From positions 1 to 5,020 of the forward strand of contig JACQQW010000055.1 of the NCBI GenBank assembly GCA_016206745.1: a stretch of DNA of 5,020 nt. Direction: 5' to 3'. This document shows positions 1 to 5,020 of the stretch, piece by piece. The stretch comes from Candidatus Omnitrophota bacterium (GTDB lineage Bacteria; Omnitrophota; Gorgyraeia; Zapsychrales; Fredricksoniimonadaceae). The translations under genes and the position numbers were made by a program. Within the stretch, counting starts at the first letter, position 1; every line of letters begins with the position of its first letter. The notes beneath the pieces were generated by a model. It was not told the DNA's origin. It saw only the letters and a list, made by a program, of their open reading frames with translations, and did not search any database.

Positions 1-1
1 C

Positions 2-976
2 GCCTTAGGAACTCAGATCATCCGTGAAGTGATCCTTCCCGAACTCGAAAAGGAAGTCAACACCGGCAAGAACTTCGCCAATCTGCGGCAGGTGTTCAAT
101 TCCATTATTCTCGCAAGCTGGTATAAAAAGAACCTGAAGCAGGCATTATTGAACCAGGTCTACGCGGACAAGAATAAGATCGATGGCATCAAATTTCGTA
201 GAGACGCCATTCATGGCGTCTTTACACCGGAAGAAATATATCAACGTTATCTCGCGGCCTATAAGAAGGGCGTGTTTAACTATATCAAGGAAGACACAAT
301 TGAGGAGAAAGGTCAAAGGGAGAAAGGAAAAACAATTCCGCGGAAATATTTCTCGGGTGGGATGAGGATAACGCCTGATCATGTTGCCGTTAATCACGAT
401 GCGGCAGCCCTGGCCGCGATGTCTTTTACGGCAACAGACAACAGGCTGGCCGCTGTCCGGGCAGGGATGAGTTTACATGACGCGGCGATGACGGCCGAGC
501 AACTGTATTCGGCTTTGCGACAGATCGCTAGGGAGAATGAATTAGAAGAAAGCCAAACTCCCGCGGACTTGGTTGCAATCTATAGAGACGTTTTACGCAT
601 AGAGCCTGATGCTAAGAAAGATGAGCTTTTTCAAAACAATCCATTTTTGGGAGAAATAGGCGAGAGTTTAAGACAATATTTGTCCGCAGGTGATGGTGAT
701 CAGGGATTGGATCGGATCATTGGGCAGCTTAAGGCGATTGACCAGGCCGAGCTTGTTGACGATCAACCGGTTGATAAGGGAATCGACAATGCTCAAACAA
801 TTACCCCAACCGGTGGTATAGACCTGGACACGGCGGACATGAAGTGGAACTCGGCCAAGGACGGCAAGGGCGTTGAGATCAAGGTCGACCAGGCCATGAT
901 TGACAATATCCGGCATAATGGCATTGAGCGGTTGACACCGGTGATTTACCGGGTCACGCCGATTGCCAGCGTCTAG
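2..976 (+). CDS. C-terminal part of a large Omnitrophota-type protein (5' end outside window)
   Basis: The frame is open from the left edge (first full codon at 2) to TAG at 974-976, giving 324 residues. The GTG at 29 is not a convincing start: the codons before it (ALGTQIIREV) read straight into the conserved block, so the gene begins outside the window. The first ~120 residues are helical and rich in Lys, Tyr and Glu (KNFANLRQVFNS, YKKGVFNYIKED) and end in IPRKYFSGG (335-361). A variable, acidic, Ala-rich middle follows, then a short C-terminal module starting GGIDL (812-826) and ending in VTPIASV. From memory, both the conserved block and the GGIDL tail recur at the ends of very long Omnitrophota proteins. 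No catalytic motif or membrane segment is visible in this part, and I cannot assign a function. The gene converges on the glycosyltransferase operon, with overlapping stop codons. The reading frame is very secure; the family assignment is moderate. Confidence 0.85.
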   Translation, partial: ALGTQIIREVILPELEKEVNTGKNFANLRQVFNSIILASWYKKNLKQALLNQVYADKNKIDGIKFRRDAIHGVFTPEEIYQRYLAAYKKGVFNYIKEDTIEEKGQREKGKTIPRKYFSGGMRITPDHVAVNHDAAALAAMSFTATDNRLAAVRAGMSLHDAAMTAEQLYSALRQIARENELEESQTPADLVAIYRDVLRIEPDAKKDELFQNNPFLGEIGESLRQYLSAGDGDQGLDRIIGQLKAIDQAELVDDQPVDKGIDNAQTITPTGGIDLDTADMKWNSAKDGKGVEIKVDQAMIDNIRHNGIERLTPVIYRVTPIASV

Positions 977-2412
977 CCGTTGGTTGGCATGAGCGGCCCG
1001 CCTAAAAGAGAAGACCTTTTGGCTGGGGTATAATCAAATATCACATATCCCGCATTTTGCCACACATTTTTTGCCGATGGCAGGCGCTTGGTTAAGCGCT
1101 CGATCAGGTTTCTGTCCGCCCACGGATTGAGGATGAGATAGCGCGCCTTCATTTGCCGCAGGATATTCTCCCATTGGTTTTCCGGGTTAAATTTCAGCCA
1201 TGCCACAGTTGTGCCCACGCGGCCGGTCATCAGCGCCGCCGTGCGCGGTTCCCACATCATGTAATGTTCATCAGGCCCTAGATTTTCTTTGATCCACAGG
1301 AATAATTCCTTATTTGGCCCTTCCCGCAGGATTTCATCGTCGTTGAAACGGTAAATGGCGATGATGTTGGCAAGGTTGAATATCAAAAGAAAGGCCAGGG
1401 CCCATTTCATCCAGTTGGATCTTTGGGCGTATCGAATACCCAGCATGAGCAGAAACCCGGCGATGGGCAAGGTAAAGCGGGTGAAATTCTGCGGGAAGTC
1501 CCCAAAAGAAGACCACACCAATAACAGGCCGCCATAGATAAAACAAAAACATTCGACCAGGGGCAGGTCTTTGGTCCTTAATTTTCTTATAAAAAGAACG
1601 ATCAGGGCCAGGTAGATGAGCGGCGAAAGCACAATGGCAACGTATTCGATGGCGGTGAATATCCAGGATGTAAACATGGTTTGACCTGGGCAAAAAAACC
1701 AAATGAGGCTTTGCCATACGATGGGGGACCCTTGCCAGAGGCGTTGGGCCGTTTCAAGAGGGGAGGCCAGAAATGCGTGCCAAAAAGCCGGGCGCATGCC
1801 GCCGCTGCAAAACGTTTGTACTGCTGTGGCAGAGGCAGCGGCCAGAAAAACACCGCAACCCACGCGAAGATCGCGTTTGAGGAACAGAAAATAAAGCATC
1901 ACCGCCCCGCCCAATGCCCATCCCGCTGAGCGCGTCAGGACGGCATAAAATATCAGCAATAGGGCCGCGATGAAATGGCCGCGCTGTAACGCGTAGATAC
2001 AGGCAATGGTCAGGAAGGTAAAAGGCACATCGGAGAGGACGTTTTGTTTAAATACAAAGAAAAAAGAAGAAGCGGCCAGGACGCTGATGCCCAACAAAGC
2101 ATTATTTCTGCCAAGAGGATTTTTAAACAACAGGTACAGCAGGAGCAGAGAAGCGCACCAGAACAATACATTGATGCTTTTAAGCAGGGGAAAATTAAGG
2201 CCAAAGAGCTTGATGATGGGGGCGATCATCAGGGGAAAGCCCGGCGGATAAATGATGGCCTTTTCCAGCATGATGCCCTGGCTGTAATTGTTGTGGTTGA
2301 GCAAATTCTGGGCGTGGATGATGTATTGCCCAAAATCCCCGCCCCAATTGTGCCCGTCTTTGAGGGTCAGGAGATTAAGGGCCGCGCAGGCGAGTAAGAC
2401 CAGGAAGATCAT
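973..2412 (-). CDS. GT-C family integral membrane glycosyltransferase (ArnT/RgtA-like), second gene of operon
   Basis: This is a 479-residue polytopic membrane protein with about ten hydrophobic segments between residues 1 and 353 and a soluble C-terminal tail (about 355-479). The GT-C signature is visible. An acidic residue follows the first membrane segment in a DxxxY arrangement (D26, Y30). A YPPGFP motif (55-60) comes before the second segment. A second acidic site, S127-D128, opens a later helix. The segment at 309-320 has the FTRFTLPIAGF pattern, and the tail carries a TGR element (396-398), as in many family members. Such enzymes use polyprenyl-phosphate sugars as donors and act on the outer face of the inner membrane; donor and acceptor cannot be told here. 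The ATG at 2412 is the only possible start because two in-frame TAA codons lie just upstream. It overlaps the TGA of the preceding gene (ATGA), which suggests translational coupling. The stop at 973-975 overlaps that of the convergent gene. Family call likely, exact subfamily unknown. Confidence 0.88.
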   Translation of the reverse strand: MIFLVLLACAALNLLTLKDGHNWGGDFGQYIIHAQNLLNHNNYSQGIMLEKAIIYPPGFPLMIAPIIKLFGLNFPLLKSINVLFWCASLLLLYLLFKNPLGRNNALLGISVLAASSFFFVFKQNVLSDVPFTFLTIACIYALQRGHFIAALLLIFYAVLTRSAGWALGGAVMLYFLFLKRDLRVGCGVFLAAASATAVQTFCSGGMRPAFWHAFLASPLETAQRLWQGSPIVWQSLIWFFCPGQTMFTSWIFTAIEYVAIVLSPLIYLALIVLFIRKLRTKDLPLVECFCFIYGGLLLVWSSFGDFPQNFTRFTLPIAGFLLMLGIRYAQRSNWMKWALAFLLIFNLANIIAIYRFNDDEILREGPNKELFLWIKENLGPDEHYMMWEPRTAALMTGRVGTTVAWLKFNPENQWENILRQMKARYLILNPWADRNLIERLTKRLPSAKNVWQNAGYVIFDYTPAKRSSLLGGPLMPTNG

Positions 2413-3740
2413 CTCTTTCCCTTATTAAACATAAACGCAATGGCAACAATCCACAGCGGCGCAATGGGCAGGGCATAGCGCTGCAGCACGAAAAAGAAAC
2501 TGTGGCAGGCCGCATAGGCCATTAACATGAGAAGCGTAAACAAGGCCAGGCCCTGCGCATAAGGACCGGCGGCTGTGGTTTTATTGCGCCCGCGGTAAAG
2601 CAAGATAATCAAGGATACCAATGCGCATAAACTCAAGCCGGCCGTGATGGACACAAGTAAAGGGTCAAACCATTTTAAGTTGTAAGTCTTTTCCAACCAG
2701 TCGGGATAGGTCACCTGACCGGCTTTGCTGGTTTCCCAAAAGAGCATTTTCAGACTTTCTAAAAACGCTAAGAATGTATATTGGAAAGGATGGTCCATGG
2801 TTTTTCTTACAGCCAGATTGATCATGATCCGGTCAATTTTTTCTTTGGGAGTGCCATTATTTTGCAATTCTTGAAATTTGCCGGCGCCGTAATTATCGGA
2901 AGGTTTATACGACCAGAAATCGCAATGGTCCCGGTCCAATAGGACGTAGCACAGATGGGGGCTGGGAATATAGGCAAAAGCCGCGGCCAGGCGTTTGGAG
3001 GTAAGGGGCTCCATCCGGCGGGCGGTATTGCCGTATAAGGCCCAGGAAGCCCGGTCGGTAAAAGTGAAATGGCCGTTGAGGGTATAGTTAAGGAATTTGT
3101 AAGAGGTCAAGGGAATGTAAAAAGCAGCAGAACAGGTTAAAAATAGAACCACGACCCGTCGGTCCCATTTTTTCCGAATAGCAAGTACAAGAAAAGGAAG
3201 CATCAATAGCGGAGCAATGGCCTCAAAGATATTCTTGGCACAGACACAAAGGAACAAACATAGCCCCAGTACAATCCCATTGACCGCATTTGGCCCTTTC
3301 CAAGCCCGCGCGGCGGACAGCACCACGGCCAGGACCAGGGGCATGACCGCGATCTCAGAATAAACCCACAGCGTGCTGTTGACCAGGACCGGCGATATTC
3401 CGATGTAAAGGATCGCCAGTGTTCTGGGCCATCCTTTGACGCCCAGCCCTTTTAATATTATAAACGCGAGGACTTGCGTCAGGGCCAGGATGGCAATGTG
3501 CAGGAGTTTCAAAATCCAATTATAGTCGACAGAGAAAATTTGCCCCAAACGCATGGCCGCGGCAATGATCAAAGGGTACAATGGTTCCCGCTGCGGCCCG
3601 TCTTGAATGTAAGCGATGATGCCCTGATGAAGGATTCTTTCCCCCAGTTTTATATAACCGATGGAGTCATAAATAAAAAGGGTCTGGCAGATCAGGGAAA
3701 GGTAGAACAGGTAAATAAGGGAAAGAATGATCGGTGTCAT
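2409..3740 (-). CDS. GT-C family-like integral membrane glycosyltransferase, first gene of operon
   Basis: This is a 443-residue polytopic membrane protein with the same plan as its downstream neighbour. It has a first membrane helix (about 2-22), then a DSxxY motif (D25, Y29), then REPLYPL (51-57) before the next helix. A second acidic site, S128-E129, sits in a helix at about 126-146. Hydrophobic segments continue to about residue 212. A long hydrophilic loop (about 213-357) follows, and then three C-terminal helices including RYALPIAPL (421-429). The acidic residues and YP motif fit the GT-C superfamily of polyprenyl-phosphate-sugar transferases acting on the periplasmic side. The large loop with a DRDHCDF stretch near 269-275 sets it apart from its neighbour. 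The ATG at 3740 is the only start: an in-frame TAG (3767-3765) precedes it with no other start codon between. No good Shine-Dalgarno site is seen. Its TGA overlaps the next gene's ATG. Substrate unknown. Confidence 0.85.
   Translation of the reverse strand: MTPIILSLIYLFYLSLICQTLFIYDSIGYIKLGERILHQGIIAYIQDGPQREPLYPLIIAAAMRLGQIFSVDYNWILKLLHIAILALTQVLAFIILKGLGVKGWPRTLAILYIGISPVLVNSTLWVYSEIAVMPLVLAVVLSAARAWKGPNAVNGIVLGLCLFLCVCAKNIFEAIAPLLMLPFLVLAIRKKWDRRVVVLFLTCSAAFYIPLTSYKFLNYTLNGHFTFTDRASWALYGNTARRMEPLTSKRLAAAFAYIPSPHLCYVLLDRDHCDFWSYKPSDNYGAGKFQELQNNGTPKEKIDRIMINLAVRKTMDHPFQYTFLAFLESLKMLFWETSKAGQVTYPDWLEKTYNLKWFDPLLVSITAGLSLCALVSLIILLYRGRNKTTAAGPYAQGLALFTLLMLMAYAACHSFFFVLQRYALPIAPLWIVAIAFMFNKGKR
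2419..2423 (-). promoter_or_regulatory. Ribosome binding site for the second operon gene
   Basis: On the minus strand AAGGG lies six bases before the ATG at 2412, inside the last codons of the upstream glycosyltransferase gene. With the ATGA overlap and the in-frame double TAA just upstream, it fixes the start of the 479-residue protein. It is the clearest Shine-Dalgarno-like site in the window; the two divergent genes have weak sites or none. Confidence 0.6.
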
Positions 3741-3792
3741 TGGTATAAATTTACTTGCGCGTTTCTATTTATAGATTAGGATAAAAATATTC
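3741..3792. promoter_or_regulatory. Divergent promoter region between the glycosyltransferase operon and the TPR gene
   Basis: The 52 bases between the two divergent start codons are AT-rich and must hold the signals for both directions unless promoters lie inside the genes. TATAAAT occurs on the plus strand at 3744-3750 and on the minus strand at 3773-3767, forming a perfect 7-base inverted repeat with a 16-base spacer. Each copy resembles a -10 box facing inward, giving leaders of roughly 35 and 20 bases. No convincing -35 hexamer is visible for either. An alternative reading is an operator or plain AT-richness. Confidence 0.4.
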
Positions 3793-4488
3793 ATGAGGCC
3801 ACGCTTAAATAAGATTTTTATTCCGGCTGCCGTCCTTGCCGCGGGGTATTTATTTTATGCCTGCGCCGCGGGCAAGCCGAATTTCTTTACCCGCCATGTC
3901 CAATACCAGCGCGAGCGCGCCAAAGCCAAGATCCGGCTCATTGAACTTAATTATCTCATCCCGTCATATAAGTCCATGACGGCCTTCGCCCGGGGCGAGG
4001 CAGGGTCTGCTTCCGTCGAATGGGATAAATACATGGCGTATTATCAAAAGGTGGCGGAATTGATGCCCCGGCGCGCGGATGTCTATGTATTTTTGGGCTA
4101 TTGCTATTATTACCAAAACCAACCGGCGCAGGCGGCGCTATTTTTTGAAAAAGCGCTCATGCTTGACCCCAATTTTTTTTGGGCCTATTATGACCTCGGT
4201 CTGATGGCCGCCCAGGAGGGTGATTGTCCGGTCGCGGCAGGGGTTTTTTCCAGGGGGCTGAACATAGGGCCGCAACAAGCGGTGCGATCGATGCTTGCTT
4301 CGAAATTATATTTGGATATCCGGGCCGAGACGGCGGATTTCAACCAGGTGTTTGAACGGCATTTGAAGGCCGCGTATGGCAATGCCGCCCATTTAGGCGC
4401 ATTGGCCGCGCAATGCGGGCATGGGGACGCGCGGGCGGGACAGGATTTGCGTGCGCAGGCGCTAAAGGCACAAATCCAAGTTTTTTAA
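3793..4488 (+). CDS. Membrane-anchored tetratricopeptide repeat (TPR) protein
   Basis: This is a 231-residue protein. A basic N-terminus (MRPRLNK) is followed by one hydrophobic segment (about 8-26), which predicts a signal anchor with the rest outside the cytoplasm. The sequence before Cys24 (FYAC) is a poor lipobox, so a lipoprotein is possible but less likely. Two good TPR units are seen at about 95-128 (LGYCYYY, then FFEKALMLDPN) and 129-162 (YYDLGLMA, then FSRGLNIGP). A degenerate helix pair precedes them at about 77-94. The C-terminal third is helical without a clear motif. TPR proteins act as docking scaffolds. Lying divergently next to two GT-C genes, it may help assemble or regulate an envelope glycan machine, which is inference. 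The ATG at 3793 is the only start after an in-frame TAG at 3772-3774; the nearest SD-like AGGA is 11 bases upstream. An eight-T run (4173-4180) does not break the frame, since the TPR consensus continues across it. Confidence 0.88.
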   Translation: MRPRLNKIFIPAAVLAAGYLFYACAAGKPNFFTRHVQYQRERAKAKIRLIELNYLIPSYKSMTAFARGEAGSASVEWDKYMAYYQKVAELMPRRADVYVFLGYCYYYQNQPAQAALFFEKALMLDPNFFWAYYDLGLMAAQEGDCPVAAGVFSRGLNIGPQQAVRSMLASKLYLDIRAETADFNQVFERHLKAAYGNAAHLGALAAQCGHGDARAGQDLRAQALKAQIQVF

Positions 4489-4507
4489 TCCACCGCGCAT
4501 AAAGTTA

Positions 4508-4516
4508 TGCTAGAAT
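4508..4516 (+). promoter_or_regulatory. Possible extended -10 promoter downstream of the TPR gene
   Basis: TGCTAGAAT matches an extended -10 element (TG, one base, then a hexamer differing from TATAAT at one position). It lies 19 bases after the TPR stop codon and would start transcription near 4523. No good -35 hexamer is seen at the usual distance. The only ATG close by (4521) opens a frame of three codons before TAA. The element makes sense as the promoter of a following gene that is not present in the expected form. Confidence 0.35.
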
Positions 4517-5020
4517 AAAAATGAATATTTAAAATTTTATTTTCGTTTCATTAAACCGATCAAGCAACGAATTGTTTCTGGCGAATTTAATCGTAATCCT
4601 ACTTATGCGCTCAATATAAATCAGTACACACAATGGCTGGGATATGCTTTTGAAAGATTTTGTCGAAAATATTATTATGTCATTGCAAAAATCTTGGGTT
4701 TTTCAGATGTGGCATTCAAAGCCGGCAGTTATTTTTCTCGTCAAACGAATACCACTGATCCTGGTTATCAGATTGATCTGATTTTTGAACGACAAGATAA
4801 GGTGTATACCCTTTGTGAAATTAAATATAAAAACAGCCCACTTAGTAATGCAGTGATTGAAGAATTTGAGCGAAAAGTCGAAAAATTCCGAGGAAAACCT
4901 CAGTATACGCTTCAGCGTGTTTTAATTTCTAACAGTGAACTTTCAGAGGCAAGTCAGGTACGTCGATATTTTGATCGAGTGATTACGCTCAATCATCTTT
5001 TTGATGAGCGGTATTGGGAA
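4514..5020 (+). pseudogene. Fragment of an archaeal-type AAA ATPase: C-terminal DUF234-like PD-(D/E)XK domain only
   Basis: One frame is open from just after TAG (4511-4513) to the right edge, 169 codons, without an ATG. The first TTG (4694) and GTG (4709) already lie inside the domain. The translation begins NKNEYLKFYFRF, typical of the segment that follows the ATPase and winged-helix part in this family. It then has WLGYAFERF with a conserved Glu (4652-4654), QIDLIF with Asp (4775-4777) and CEIKYK with Glu and Lys (4817-4825). Together these give the E...D...ExK pattern of a restriction-like nuclease fold. VITLNHLF near the edge resembles the usual C-terminus, so few residues are missing on that side. 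The whole N-terminal P-loop ATPase, normally some 300 residues, is absent. Base composition and codon use differ sharply from the genes to the left. It could be a remnant of a transferred gene or a mis-joined contig. Domain identity is fairly sure from motifs; the broken state is certain within the window. Confidence 0.75.

Noticed and set aside
1334..1717. Minus-strand open frame of 127 codons in another frame of the same glycosyltransferase
   Set aside because: It overlaps the real gene on the same strand, has a His/Arg/Pro-rich composition typical of a shadow frame, and shows no motif.
1681..1929. Plus-strand open frames of 63-82 codons
   Set aside because: Antisense shadows of the glycosyltransferase gene; basic, low-complexity translations with no supporting signals.
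2044..2397. Plus-strand open frame of 117 codons antisense to the second glycosyltransferase
   Set aside because: It lies wholly inside a convincing membrane-protein gene on the other strand. Its translation is low-complexity Gln/Glu/Lys and mirrors hydrophobic codons, and it has no ribosome binding site or recognisable domain.
1560..3500. Many scattered GGCCAGG-like words in the minus-strand genes
   Set aside because: They are read as the Leu-Ala and Ala-Leu codons common in membrane helices (CTGGCC), with irregular spacing and no repeat structure.
3793..3870. Lipoprotein signal in the TPR protein (FYAC before Cys24)
   Set aside because: Tyr at -2 and Phe at -3 do not fit the usual lipobox, so a simple signal anchor is the better call.
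4173..4180. Eight-T run in the TPR gene as a possible phase-variation or frameshift site
   Set aside because: The TPR consensus continues in the same frame across the run, and a single such run is weak evidence for slippage control.
4521..4532. Short open frame starting at ATG 4521
   Set aside because: It reaches TAA after three codons and is in a different frame from the nuclease-domain fragment, so it cannot serve as that fragment's start.
4480..4540. Rho-independent terminator after the TPR gene
   Set aside because: There is a T-run at the stop codon but no GC-rich hairpin directly before it, and the later AT-rich stretch has no stem.

Overview
The window looks like a piece of a genome from an uncultivated bacterium, most likely Candidatus Omnitrophota (the former OP3 group), followed by a short stretch of a different character at the right edge. 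The lineage guess rests on the first gene. Both its conserved block (with IPRKYFSGG near its end) and its last roughly 55 residues (starting GGIDL) resemble tails I remember from the very large proteins of that phylum. This is recognition from memory, not a database result.

Layout. Positions 2-976 (+) are the 3' end of a long gene that enters from the left. It meets tail to tail with a two-gene minus-strand operon: a 443-residue membrane protein (3740-2409) followed by a 479-residue membrane protein (2412-973). Both look like GT-C fold, polyprenyl-phosphate-sugar dependent glycosyltransferases. The two operon genes overlap by ATGA, and the operon and the first gene share the palindrome CTAG as both stop codons. 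A 52-base gap (3741-3792) separates the operon from a divergent gene (3793-4488, +) for a membrane-anchored tetratricopeptide repeat (TPR) protein. The GT-C pair plus TPR protein would make sense as a small envelope-glycan assembly cassette. That functional link is inferred from adjacency.

From about 4514 to the right edge the sequence changes. It becomes AT-rich, its arginine codons switch from CGC/CGG to CGT/CGA, and it encodes, without a start codon, the C-terminal nuclease-like domain (DUF234/PD-(D/E)XK type) of an archaeal-type AAA ATPase. The ATPase half is missing, and the homology begins directly behind a stop codon that lies inside a promoter-like element of the upstream sequence. 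This is the most striking observation here. It is either a truncated foreign gene inserted in the genome or a chimeric assembly join. I saw no RNA genes, CRISPR arrays, complete insertion sequences or convincing terminators.
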